Notes: a model not told the origin generated them from the sequence alone. DNA of 64,000 nt from Castellaniella sp040276085 (GCF_040276085.1 NZ_JBELOK010000007.1:132339-196338), one strand, 5' to 3'. Positions 55,319-63,537 are shown, numbered from the stretch's first letter. A program made the numbers and translations.

Positions 55319-56137
55319 TTAGCTACCTGGCGGCAGGTAGCGGGATTTCAGGATGCCCCGCAACTGCGGGTAGGAGATCATGATCTCCGGCTGGCCCCAG
55401 GCATAAGGAGCGATCTCGTAGGGCTGATACTTCACCAGCAGACCCTGGTCTGTCAGGCCGACATTGTCGCTGCTCACAAACGGCCACATCCGCGCAAAGC
55501 TGTCCATGTCTTGTACGGCGTCTTGGTGGGCCTGCAGCCAGCGGCTGTGGGCTTGCTTTAATGCGGTATCAAACGCCGGCCGGGCGCCGGGGGCAAGCAG
55601 TTGGTCGATTGTCAGTACCTGATTGCTTTGGTTGTCCCAATTAATCAGCTGGGTGCCGGTCATGCCGTGCGCCATGCCTGTGCGATATTGGCCGGCAATG
55701 AGCTCAACTACGGTTAATCGCGTATTGCGATAGCGAAGCTTGGCAATCAGGTCGGTTTCGTCACGGGGGCCTGCTGTTTTCCAGAAATATTCTTGATACG
55801 CCTGCACGGTGTTGTAGGGTGCCTGACGCTGAGTGTCCAGCCAGGTCATGGCCGCCAGAGCGTGGTCTATCAGTGTGGTGAGCTGTGGATGGCCAGGAAA
55901 CGCGAGCGAGTCGAGCACCAGCTTTGGACATTCTCCGGTGCAGCCAGGCCGCTTGGCCGACCATTTCACGGGTTGTGCAAACAGTCCGTCTGCGGCAGTG
56001 GTTTCGGCTGTTTCTGCCGGAATCAATGGTGCGCCATCCTGTGGCCCGCTGGCGCACGCAGACAGTGCAAGAGCCAGGGGCAAGACAAGACCCAGGTGCC
56101 AGGATCGTGATGAGCGGGTGCGCTGAAGGGTATGCAT
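55319..56137 (-). CDS. Lipoprotein with DUF3298/RsiV-like domain
   Basis: A 272-residue protein with a lipoprotein signal peptide (LVLPLALALSACAS, lipobox LSAC). It contains a CxxxC pair (PGCTGECPK) at about 67-75 and a C-terminal DUF3298/DUF4163-like fold (SDNVGLTDQGLLVKYQPYEIAPYAWG), which resembles the lysozyme-binding part of RsiV. The function is unknown; anchoring in the periplasm is likely. The start ATG at 56137 is divergent from the DUF4239-like gene. Confidence 0.82.
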   Translation of the reverse strand: MHTLQRTRSSRSWHLGLVLPLALALSACASGPQDGAPLIPAETAETTAADGLFAQPVKWSAKRPGCTGECPKLVLDSLAFPGHPQLTTLIDHALAAMTWLDTQRQAPYNTVQAYQEYFWKTAGPRDETDLIAKLRYRNTRLTVVELIAGQYRTGMAHGMTGTQLINWDNQSNQVLTIDQLLAPGARPAFDTALKQAHSRWLQAHQDAVQDMDSFARMWPFVSSDNVGLTDQGLLVKYQPYEIAPYAWGQPEIMISYPQLRGILKSRYLPPGS

Positions 56138-56267
56138 GTACCAGTATCCCTTGATTAAACGTGAAGGTGACTGCGCCGGTGCCAGGCTAAAACAGAATAT
56201 GCCGGTATATCTTGAGCGCCGTAGCAATATGCTTCAGAATCTACCACAGCCGGCTTGGGGAGACCGC

Positions 56268-57062
56268 ATGTTCGACTTCATGTATCAGTTGCCTGATAGT
56301 CTTTTGTTTATTTTCTGTGTGATGGTCGTGGGCCTGATTACCGTCCTGTCCTGGGGGGCTATCTGGCTGTTTCGCCTGGCTTGGCCCAATCGTCGTGGCA
56401 CCGCCATGGTCAACACCATGTTATCGGGTATTTTGCTGCCGGCGGGGCTGGTGATTGCCTTTGTGGCATCAGATGTCTGGCAACAGGAAAACCGTGGCCG
56501 GATCGCTGTTGAGCAAGAAGCCATTGCAGTGTCGGATACTTTGCGGGTGGCACAACATCTTCCGCCCGAGCTCCTCGACCAGGCAACAGGTCTGGTCAGC
56601 GATTATATCCGTGAGGTGGTCGAGCAAGAGTGGCCCTTGATGGGCAACGGGCAGTCTAGCGCCAAGGCGGAGAGCTTGCTTGACGCCCTGGAACAAACCT
56701 CGGTTCAGGTGGATGTGGCGGCCGCAGACGCAGGCCCTGAGCGCACTGGCTGGCGCCTGGCTGCTATGGATTTACGTCATTACACACAAGAGATCGAAAA
56801 AGCCCGCAATCAGCGCTTGCTGGTTGCCAGTGGGAAAGTGGTGGCCACCAAGTGGATTGCGGTGCTGGTGCTGTTGTTTGTAGCTGCTTGCGTGATCTGC
56901 GAGCTTCACGCACTGCAACGACGCGCGATGGTGCTGGCACTGATTCTGTTTTCTTTGGGGTTTGGTGCCACGCTGTATCTGATTGCCTCGTATGACAGGC
57001 CTTTTACAGGCTCCACCATCATCCAGCCACGGTCGCTGACACTGATGTTGCTGAAAAATTAG
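56268..57062 (+). CDS. DUF4239/bestrophin-like inner-membrane protein
   Basis: A 264-residue protein with two N-terminal membrane helices (about 12-35 and 45-67), a charged alpha-helical soluble middle (about 70-185) and two C-terminal helices (about 195-245). The architecture and the start of the soluble part match DUF4239 proteins, whose function is unknown. GGAG stands six bases before the ATG at 56268. An in-frame ATG at 56229 is less likely. Confidence 0.8.
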   Translation: MFDFMYQLPDSLLFIFCVMVVGLITVLSWGAIWLFRLAWPNRRGTAMVNTMLSGILLPAGLVIAFVASDVWQQENRGRIAVEQEAIAVSDTLRVAQHLPPELLDQATGLVSDYIREVVEQEWPLMGNGQSSAKAESLLDALEQTSVQVDVAAADAGPERTGWRLAAMDLRHYTQEIEKARNQRLLVASGKVVATKWIAVLVLLFVAACVICELHALQRRAMVLALILFSLGFGATLYLIASYDRPFTGSTIIQPRSLTLMLLKN

Positions 57063-57085
57063 CGCGCCTGGGGTGTTTTGTTGCC

Positions 57086-57113
57086 GGTGGCATTGGCGGA
57101 TGCCGACGCCACC
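57086..57113. terminator. Hairpin between convergent DUF4239-like and SDR genes
   Basis: The stem GGTGGC (57086-57091) / GCCACC (57108-57113) continues, after one A-C mismatch, as TTGGC/GGAT/GCCGA. This 11-bp interrupted hairpin lies between two convergent stops. The minus strand continues with CAACAAAAC rather than a T-run. Confidence 0.5.
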
Positions 57114-57120
57114 TTAAAGA

Positions 57121-57885
57121 TCAGGATTCGCGGTGTATCTTCATCCCAGCGAAGGCCTGCGACACGGGCATGAGCTCGAGTGTGTTGATATTGACTCGTG
57201 CGGGGCGAGTTGCCACCCAGGCCACTGCGTCGGCAATATCATCAGCGGTCAGTGGATCCGTGCCTTCATACACCGCCTTTGCGTGTGCCTGATCGCCCAG
57301 CCGCACTAAAGAGAATTCGGTGCCACCGCACAGGCCGGGCTCGATGTTGGTGACCCGGACACGGGTACCCCAGAGGTCTGCCCTGAGGTTCAGGCTTAAC
57401 TGGCGTACAAATGCCTTGGTGGCGCCGTAAACGTTGCCGCCAGGGTAGGGGTGGTTACCGGCGGTAGAACCGATATTGATGATGTGTCCCTGATTGCGCT
57501 TGACCATATCCGGCAAAACGCAATGCACCAGGCGTGTCAGGCCCAGAACATTGGTGGCAATCATGCGTTCCCAGTCGGCCATTTTGGCTTCGTGGGCCGG
57601 CGCCACTCCCAGGGCCAGGCCGGCGTTGTTTACCAGAACATCCAGGCCTGCAAACCGTTCGCGTATCCAGGTGTAGCCTTGTTCGACGGACGCTGGATCG
57701 GTGACATCCATGACCATCGGGCTGAAGCGCTCTCCGAGCTCGGCGTGGAGGTCTTGCAGGCGGTCCAGACGCCGCGCAGCGCCGATGACGGTATAGCCTT
57801 CAGACAGCAGTCGCCGTGCGATAGCTGCACCAAAGCCAGCGGATGCGCCAGTAACCAGAGCAACGCGAGGGACAGAACCTGCCAT
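57121..57885 (-). CDS. Short-chain dehydrogenase/reductase, YdfG-like
   Basis: A 254-residue Rossmann-fold oxidoreductase. The cofactor motif TGASAGFGAAIARRL followed by GAARRLDRL (Arg after the second strand) suggests NADP(H). NNAGLALG and the catalytic Ser/Tyr/Lys set (NIGSTAG, YGATKAFV) are intact. YdfG-type enzymes oxidise 3-hydroxy acids such as L-allo-threonine; the substrate is not certain. GGAG precedes the ATG at 57885. Confidence 0.9.
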   Translation of the reverse strand: MAGSVPRVALVTGASAGFGAAIARRLLSEGYTVIGAARRLDRLQDLHAELGERFSPMVMDVTDPASVEQGYTWIRERFAGLDVLVNNAGLALGVAPAHEAKMADWERMIATNVLGLTRLVHCVLPDMVKRNQGHIINIGSTAGNHPYPGGNVYGATKAFVRQLSLNLRADLWGTRVRVTNIEPGLCGGTEFSLVRLGDQAHAKAVYEGTDPLTADDIADAVAWVATRPARVNINTLELMPVSQAFAGMKIHRES

Positions 57886-57975
57886 GAAATCTCCTTGTGT
57901 CAAAATATCGCCTAAGCAAGCCACAGGCGCCACTGTGTGGCGGCTGCAATTTACAACGATACCATTGACACCACC

Positions 57976-58272
57976 ATGAAGTCTCTTCATACGCGCCATT
58001 CCATCGAGACCCTGTCTGTCCTGATCGAAGGCAAGGTTCAAGGGGTCGGCTTTCGGGCGGCTGCTGTTCGGCAGGCTCACGCATTGAAACTGGGAGGTTG
58101 GGTTCGCAATCTGCCCGACGGCCGCGTAGAAGCACTGCTGCAAGGGCCTCACGGGGCCGTAGACCAGATGCTGTCCTGGCTGCTGCAGGGGCCGCCGGCC
58201 GCACGGGTGAACCAAGTGCACCACGAAGAGGTTCAAACCGAGAGGCTCTACGAGCGCTTCGAGCAGATCTGA
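57976..58272 (+). CDS. acyP: Acylphosphatase
   Basis: A 98-residue small alpha/beta hydrolase of acyl phosphates. The catalytic Arg is in GKVQGVGFRAA and the Asn in GGWVRNLPDGRVE. The N-terminus is about ten residues longer than usual. Divergent from the dehydrogenase; the 90-base gap has an inverted repeat GCCACA/TGTGGC (about 57931-57952) of unknown meaning. Confidence 0.93.
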   Translation: MKSLHTRHSIETLSVLIEGKVQGVGFRAAAVRQAHALKLGGWVRNLPDGRVEALLQGPHGAVDQMLSWLLQGPPAARVNQVHHEEVQTERLYERFEQI

Positions 58273-58339
58273 TCTCTGTGCGCATTTGGCGTCTGTGGAT
58301 AAGCTGCCGGACGTGTGCCAAGTTTGCGGCGGCTAAGCG

Positions 58340-59575
58340 TTAAGGCTGCTCGTGCTCAAGCGGCTTGTCATTGGCGGCCGGCTTTTCGATCACCAGTTCA
58401 ACCCGGCGGTTTTTTGCGCGACCCTCGGTATCCTTGTTGCTGGCGATGGGGCGCGTATCCGCGTAGCCCACTGCTTTCAGGTGTGCTTTATCCACGCCGT
58501 TGGCCAACAGATACCGCACCACGCTGCCTGCGCGTGCAGTCGAGAGCTCCCAGTTTGACGGATATCGCCCGTTGCCGCGCACCGGAATCGAATCTGTGTG
58601 GCCCTCTACAACAATGTTGTAGCCGCCTTTTGCCAGAACTTCAGCCATGCGCTTGAGGACATCAGATCCATGGGTGCTGAGGTCAGCCTGTCCGGTACCA
58701 AAGAGAATCTCGTTATTGATACGGAGGCTGACTGAGCGCTGGTTGACCACAACCTCGACTTCGCTGCCGAGTTCGTCCAGGGGTAGGGCGGCAGCCAATG
58801 CCTGGCCTTCTGATGGGCCGGCAGGCTTGGCTGGAGGGGGATTGGCTGGTGCGTGGCTGGGGGTGTCCGTAGTTTGTGCAACGGCGGGTTTTGGAGCTGT
58901 GGTTGCCTGGGCGGCAGTGCTGCCAGCCACAGGTGTCGTGGGTGCCTGCGTGGTAGCTGGTTGGTTGGGGGCCGGGGTATCGGGTGAAACCGCACTGGCT
59001 GCTGCGGGTTCAGGACCTGGCGCCGGAGTTGCCGGGGGTTGGGGTTTAGGTGGTGGTGCGAGATCGGCCGGTGTCGGGTAAGCGGAAGCGATCACTGCGG
59101 TTGCGTGGTCTGGGTATGCCGATTGCTCGAACGCGGCTTCTGGTGCAGCCGGGTAGGGTAGCGTGGTGTCGGGCGCCGGGATGTCTGTAGAGGCCGTGTC
59201 GGCCTGAGAATCAGGCAATGCTGCCGGTGCGGGAGAGACGTGGTTACCCGTGACAGGTGCGACTGAGGTCAGGGTGGGCGATGCAGGCCGGCCGGGCGCG
59301 CCGGGGGCTGATAGCCCGCCAACCAGCCCGCCGGAGAAGGCCAGCATGACGATCATGACGACCAGAAGCAAAGTCATCATGTCCAGGTAGGTTAGAAACC
59401 AGCCTTCCTCGTGTTCTGGTGCGGGCCTGGGCTCCAGGCCCCAGCGTGCTGTGGCGTCTGGGCTGGTTCTGTGGCGATGGGCCGCCTTCCGTGCACGTTG
59501 CAGCTCGGCTTCGAGCTCCTGCATGCGCTGCATGAACTCGCGGGCGGGTTGGAGTTCGACAGGACCAGATTTCAT
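58340..59575 (-). CDS. MotB-like OmpA-domain stator protein
   Basis: A 411-residue protein with a cytoplasmic N-terminus (about 1-58, part coiled coil), one membrane helix with the proton-carrying Asp in FLTYLDMMTLLLVVMIVM, and a very long Pro/Ala/Thr-rich periplasmic linker (about 85-260). The C-terminal OmpA/MotB peptidoglycan-binding domain has VEGHTDSIPVRGNGRYPSNW and NRRVELVI. Its start overlaps the motA-like stop (ATGA). No flagellar gene is nearby. It may be a flagellar stator or a stator for another envelope motor. Confidence 0.87.
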   Translation of the reverse strand: MKSGPVELQPAREFMQRMQELEAELQRARKAAHRHRTSPDATARWGLEPRPAPEHEEGWFLTYLDMMTLLLVVMIVMLAFSGGLVGGLSAPGAPGRPASPTLTSVAPVTGNHVSPAPAALPDSQADTASTDIPAPDTTLPYPAAPEAAFEQSAYPDHATAVIASAYPTPADLAPPPKPQPPATPAPGPEPAAASAVSPDTPAPNQPATTQAPTTPVAGSTAAQATTAPKPAVAQTTDTPSHAPANPPPAKPAGPSEGQALAAALPLDELGSEVEVVVNQRSVSLRINNEILFGTGQADLSTHGSDVLKRMAEVLAKGGYNIVVEGHTDSIPVRGNGRYPSNWELSTARAGSVVRYLLANGVDKAHLKAVGYADTRPIASNKDTEGRAKNRRVELVIEKPAANDKPLEHEQP

Positions 59576-60378
59576 GAGGATTGGGTGTGTGTGCGGGGAG
59601 CGCTGTCTTTGATTTCGTCCTGCACGTCAGCGACGAAGGCCTTGAGTGTTTCGCGCATCATCGCCGGGCTGCGCTTTTGACTCATCATCGAGATGCCTTG
59701 CGTGATCGTGTTCATCAGGACCAGGCGCTGCTCGGTGCGTCGCTCGAGCTTGACTGCGATTGGCTTGAACACCAGATTGGCCAGGAGCACACCGTAAAAG
59801 GTTGTCATCAGGGCCAGCGCCATCTGCCGTCCAATGGCACTGATATCGCCGCCACCCAGCAAAAACAGCAAGTTGACCAGGCCCACCAAGGTGCCGACCA
59901 TCCCAAAGGCAGGTGCAAAACCCGACATGATCCTGAATAGCTGGGCTTCTGCCTGTTCTTTGGCTTTCATGCGGGCCATGCGCCATTGCAGTAGATCGAT
60001 GATGTCTTGTTCGGGGACGTTATCGATGACCAGTTGCACGCCGCTGCGCAGAAATGGATTGGAAACTTTTTCCAGGGCGCTCTCTACAGCCCGGATATCG
60101 CTTTGCATCCAGATTCTGGAGATCTCGACCAGATCTTCGAGATCGCGTTCGGCGTGAAGTTTTTCGTGGCGCACCACGCTGCCCATTAATCCGAAAATGC
60201 GCAAGACCTCGCGCAAAGGGTACGCAATGAAGGTTGCAGCGGCAGTGCCCAGCAGAACAATGCCAAGCCCCGGCCAATCAATAAACAGACGCGGATCGTC
60301 GGCTGAAAGCGCCAGAACGAGTGCCAGCAGCAAAATGCTGGTGACGATGCCGATCAGGGTGGAGGGATTGATGCGCAT
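59572..60378 (-). CDS. MotA/TolQ/ExbB-type proton channel, PomA/MotA-like
   Basis: A 268-residue inner-membrane protein with four hydrophobic helices. The first two are near the N-terminus (TLIGIVTSILLLALVLAL and GLGIVLLGTAAATFIAYPL), the last two about 155-205 with FGMVGTLVGLVNLLF. The large cytoplasmic loop holds charged residues typical of MotA/PomA. It forms a stator with the next gene's product. Upstream on the minus strand TAAGAT (60420-60415) is a good -10. The matching -35 position (60443-60438) is a poor hexamer and lies right beside the predicted transposon end. Confidence 0.87.
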   Translation of the reverse strand: MRINPSTLIGIVTSILLLALVLALSADDPRLFIDWPGLGIVLLGTAAATFIAYPLREVLRIFGLMGSVVRHEKLHAERDLEDLVEISRIWMQSDIRAVESALEKVSNPFLRSGVQLVIDNVPEQDIIDLLQWRMARMKAKEQAEAQLFRIMSGFAPAFGMVGTLVGLVNLLFLLGGGDISAIGRQMALALMTTFYGVLLANLVFKPIAVKLERRTEQRLVLMNTITQGISMMSQKRSPAMMRETLKAFVADVQDEIKDSAPRTHTQSS

Positions 60379-60445
60379 GGCAAAAGCAGGCAGCCTGAGT
60401 TACCGTAAACCAGCATCTTACCTTGAGTCCTAATTTGAGCACGCT

Positions 60446-60463
60446 GAACTAAACTTCCCACAT
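60446..60463 (+). repeat. 18-bp transposase-binding-type motif, copy 1
   Basis: GAACTAAACTTCCCACAT. With the preceding T it reads TGAACT..., so it could be the terminal TG of a TG...CA transposon end. Same orientation as copy 3, with three mismatches or fewer. Confidence 0.6.
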
Positions 60464-60530
60464 TTCATAATATAAAAAACATGTTAAATTAATCGGTTAC
60501 AGCGATAACTTAATGTTGACTGTGTCTTTA

Positions 60531-60549
60531 GGTGGGGAGTTTAGTTCCC
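60531..60549 (-). repeat. 18-bp motif, copy 2 (inverted)
   Basis: On the minus strand this reads GGGAACTAAACTCCCCACC. With copy 3 it forms a 17-bp inverted repeat with a single mismatch around a ~37-base centre. Confidence 0.6.
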
Positions 60550-60585
60550 AAATCATTGGGTGCTAATTCATTTTACGGCAGAAAA

Positions 60586-60604
60586 GGAACTAAATTCCCC
60601 ACAT
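60586..60604 (+). repeat. 18-bp motif, copy 3
   Basis: GGAACTAAATTCCCCACAT. Same orientation as copy 1, starting 141 bases further in. Multiple spaced copies at one end are typical of TnsB/TniA/MuA-class transposase-binding sites. Confidence 0.6.
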
Positions 60605-60866
60605 GGATGCTGGACTGTCGATATCGTGCACAACTACTAACGCGATGAGGGCGGGTACTAACCGCCATGTAATTTCCTCAAATTCGATACGCTGATTGCT
60701 CAAGATGGGCGCATAATAATCCTTCGAGTTTGTATGACCCTTACCTGCGCTGTTCGGTGAAAGCCCGTTGACTTGCGGGGGGAGGGAGCGACACGGTGCG
60801 AATGTGCACTTGTGCATCTTCGCTATTTCCAACTTCCCGCTTTCCGCACGGAAGAAGGAGGTTCGT

Positions 60867-61553
60867 CTGAGCAACGAACATCTATCGCCAAGCAATGCTC
60901 AGCGCCTACGCCTTTTCGAAGCTTATCGAGGGCGAGGACACAGGAGCAGCAACCTTTTCGTGGTCTATAGCGTAAAGACAGGCCAGGACTGGGTGTTGCC
61001 TAGCGACAGGCACCTGGTGCATTGGGTTCACTACCTGGAAACAGATCCAGAGGTGCACGGCTTCACTTTTACGTCGGAAGGCAATAGTGGGGATAGTCGC
61101 TTATGCCTCGTCGATGTTCTGTTATCTAGCGGTACGTGGGTAAGACATCAGCTCGGGCAGAAGAAGGCTGAGCAGCACTGCGATGCACGTGAGCTTCAAA
61201 ATGAGGACTCGGCCGATAACGCGTCACCTACAGATATCCGGGTTTTTACCGATGAAGATCTTCAACCTTTTGTAAAAACTAGCCTGCGATGGCTCAAAGC
61301 CATCGCTTTTGCGTCTGCCTTGCGCGATCGAGAATACACCCGTCAGACACTTTTGCTGCTTGAGTACTTTAGACAGCAAGGCAATGGGGATGTAGGGCAG
61401 GTGTTGGCGAAGGCTGAAGTATGTGAGCAGGAGCCAGCCGTTATTCTTGGCTTAATCGTTCGCCTTTGTATTAAGGGGCACATCAGGCTAGACCTCACTG
61501 CCAATGGCTTTGGGTATTACACACCTTGGATGCTGCGGGTCAAGGGGCCTTGA
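60867..61553 (+). CDS. TnsA-like transposition protein, apparent CTG start
   Basis: About 228 residues. The N-terminal half resembles the TnsA nuclease fold: Glu58 in YLETDPEV and Asp83 in CLVDVLL, followed by QLGQKK where a catalytic Lys motif is expected. The C-terminal half (about 128-228, FTDEDLQPFVKTSLRWLK...LIVRLCIKGHIRLDL) looks like the TnsA winged-helix domain. The nuclease motif is not textbook, so activity is uncertain. A perfect AAGGAGG stands five bases before the CTG at 60867; the nearest other in-frame starts (TTG 60768, GTG 60804) have no ribosome site. The next gene starts one base after the stop. Confidence 0.7.
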   Translation: MSNEHLSPSNAQRLRLFEAYRGRGHRSSNLFVVYSVKTGQDWVLPSDRHLVHWVHYLETDPEVHGFTFTSEGNSGDSRLCLVDVLLSSGTWVRHQLGQKKAEQHCDARELQNEDSADNASPTDIRVFTDEDLQPFVKTSLRWLKAIAFASALRDREYTRQTLLLLEYFRQQGNGDVGQVLAKAEVCEQEPAVILGLIVRLCIKGHIRLDLTANGFGYYTPWMLRVKGP

Positions 61554-61554
61554 T

Positions 61555-63528
61555 ATGAGGACAAGAAGATCCATGCTGGCATCGTCGCTACCAACTGCGC
61601 TTTGGCCGACCGTCAATAGTGATGGAATGACTCGCAAACAGGCACAAACGTTTATTGCCCGCAAAGAAGCCATGCGGCTATATTTCGCGGACGAGCCGGT
61701 CGAGAAAATTACGCGTGTGACAGGAGTGAATCGGTACGGCCTCGCGCGAATGGCGCAAAAATGTCTACAGATGGCGCCGGATGGTGCTGTTTATGGATTC
61801 CGAGCCTTAATTCCCTACATAAGGACTAGGCCTTACCAGCGCAATGCAGAATTGAAAGCAAAGCGGCAGCATCAGCAGGGTGGGCAATCGGGGGCATTAG
61901 GCGCTCTGCTGATGCGATTTCCGGACATCGAAGATGATCTCGTAAAGTGCATTAGGCAGGACAGGAAGCTTAAGCGGATCCCCGAATTCAAGATCCGAGC
62001 AAAGGACCTGCACCGCCTCTTCATTCAGTGTGTAAAAGCGAAAGGCGTTTCTGAGTTGGAATGGCCCTTTACCACACAGCACCTCGGGCTGCGTACGATT
62101 TACGCATATATGAGGTATGTGATAAATGAAAATTTCACCAAATCTGTTATATCTCGCGAAGGGCCTACAGCAAAGGCACATATGAACGTAGGAACTGGGC
62201 ATGCTCCATTTCTTACTTTTGAAGAGCCTTATGATGTAGTGGAAATAGACTCCTATAGGATTGACGCTCATCTTACCGTTGCCTTCCGGACACCTGAGGG
62301 AACGGAAACGGAAGTTCTCCTGGAGCGTTTGTGGCTGATAGCGGCAGTTGACCGGGCTTCGACGGCTGTAATCGCTTATGACGTGGTCTACCGCAGTGAA
62401 GTGACCTCTGATAACGTTTTGAAGGTCATTCGGGATGCTATAACGAAAAAATGGGAGCCTAAGGCACTCACCTTGCCATTTAATTATCCGCTTTGGGGAG
62501 GGCTGCCTAGCGGTGTTATTCCAGAGGCATATGGCGCCGTGTGGAACTTGCTTCTGTTTGACGGGGCATTGGCTCATTTATCGCGCGCCGTTTACGAGCG
62601 TGTTCGTAAGCAGCTTGGCTTTGTCATTAGTTGGGGCGCTCCCGGGCACTTCGAGAGACGACCGAACGTAGAGCGCACCTTTCGGCGTATAGCAGATGAT
62701 CTTTTTAAGCGCCTGCCCTCCACGACAGGATCAAATCCTTATAACGGCAGGGCTCCGGACGGGGAGGCCAAGGCGTTGCGCTACAAAATTCGAGCCGAGG
62801 AAGCGGAGCAAATGCTCGATGTATACATCGCCCAGCATAATGTGACTCCCTGCGAAGGCATTTCCCTTCTTACGCCATTCGAATACATCAGGCATTTTCT
62901 GGATAATCAGAGCTCAGGTTTCATGCTTCGTACGCTGCCAGAGACAGGGGAAACGCACATGTTGTCGGTTACCGAAGAGGCCACCGTTCGTGGAAGTGTT
63001 AAGGACGGTCGTAGACCTTATATTCAGCTTGATCGGGTTCATTACACCAGTCCTGTGCTAGTCGAGCTTGGCAATTTAATCGGTGAAAAATTGCTGATCA
63101 AAATTGATGAAGACGATATGCGTCAGGTGAAAGCATTTTTAAAAAATGGTGCGGAATTAGGTTTTCTAACTGCTAAAGGAAGGTGGTCAAATTCGAAGCA
63201 CAGTCGCCGCACACGCAAGGCGATTAACAGTCTCATGTCCAAGCGCACTCTTGTAGTGTCTGAGTTTGACGATCCCGTACGTGCCTATCTTTCTCATCTT
63301 TCAGTACAACATAAGCAGCGCTCAACAAGTCTAGTGCCAAGAAAACAGGCAACCGACGCCACTCGAATTGCCAAAGAGGCAAATCTCCCGTTAAAAATAG
63401 TGACTGCACCAGAACTAGGCCGAGAAAACTCTATAGTCGCCCCAAAAGCTTCATCAACGAGCAAGCAGCGCCGATCATTGATGGACACGGACGCTCCAAT
63501 ATTGCGGTTAGTTAAAAATCGGCGATAG
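61555..63528 (+). CDS. DDE transposase of the TnsB/TniA/Mu class
   Basis: A 657-residue transposase. N-terminal helix-turn-helix DNA-binding segments (about 30-190) precede an RNase-H-like integrase core with Asp232 in VVEIDSYRID, Asp336 in LLLFDGALAHL and Glu373 in PNVERTFRRI. A Mu-transposase-type C-terminal beta-barrel and a basic tail (about 480-657) follow. It cuts and joins the 3' ends of the transposon. AAGGGG lies seven bases before the ATG at 61555. Lower G+C and different codon habits from the host genes indicate transfer. Confidence 0.9.
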   Translation: MRTRRSMLASSLPTALWPTVNSDGMTRKQAQTFIARKEAMRLYFADEPVEKITRVTGVNRYGLARMAQKCLQMAPDGAVYGFRALIPYIRTRPYQRNAELKAKRQHQQGGQSGALGALLMRFPDIEDDLVKCIRQDRKLKRIPEFKIRAKDLHRLFIQCVKAKGVSELEWPFTTQHLGLRTIYAYMRYVINENFTKSVISREGPTAKAHMNVGTGHAPFLTFEEPYDVVEIDSYRIDAHLTVAFRTPEGTETEVLLERLWLIAAVDRASTAVIAYDVVYRSEVTSDNVLKVIRDAITKKWEPKALTLPFNYPLWGGLPSGVIPEAYGAVWNLLLFDGALAHLSRAVYERVRKQLGFVISWGAPGHFERRPNVERTFRRIADDLFKRLPSTTGSNPYNGRAPDGEAKALRYKIRAEEAEQMLDVYIAQHNVTPCEGISLLTPFEYIRHFLDNQSSGFMLRTLPETGETHMLSVTEEATVRGSVKDGRRPYIQLDRVHYTSPVLVELGNLIGEKLLIKIDEDDMRQVKAFLKNGAELGFLTAKGRWSNSKHSRRTRKAINSLMSKRTLVVSEFDDPVRAYLSHLSVQHKQRSTSLVPRKQATDATRIAKEANLPLKIVTAPELGRENSIVAPKASSTSKQRRSLMDTDAPILRLVKNRR

Positions 63529-63537
63529 GAGAGGACC

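Larger units (their letters stand above)
60379..60866. other. Transposon left-end region and tnsA leader
   Basis: These 488 bases hold no protein gene I can support. A minus-strand frame at 60590-60895 has no family features. From about 60445 the DNA becomes AT-rich and carries three copies of an 18-bp motif, listed separately. The remainder up to the AAGGAGG at 60855-60861 has no clear promoter. The host/transposon boundary is probably near 60445. Confidence 0.5.

Noticed and set aside
57931..57952. GCCACA/TGTGGC inverted repeat between the dehydrogenase and acylphosphatase genes as an operator
   Set aside because: Only six pairs around a ten-base centre, with no regulator nearby. Chance is likely, so it is only mentioned under the acylphosphatase.
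58340..60378. MotA/MotB-like pair as a Zorya defence system (ZorA/ZorB)
   Set aside because: The MotA-like protein is only 268 residues and lacks the long cytoplasmic tail of ZorA. No ZorC/ZorD helicase or ZorE nuclease gene is adjacent.
60590..60895. Minus-strand frame of 101 codons in the transposon left end
   Set aside because: No recognisable domain or good ribosome site. It overlaps the motif array and the start of the TnsA-like gene, so it is most likely chance.
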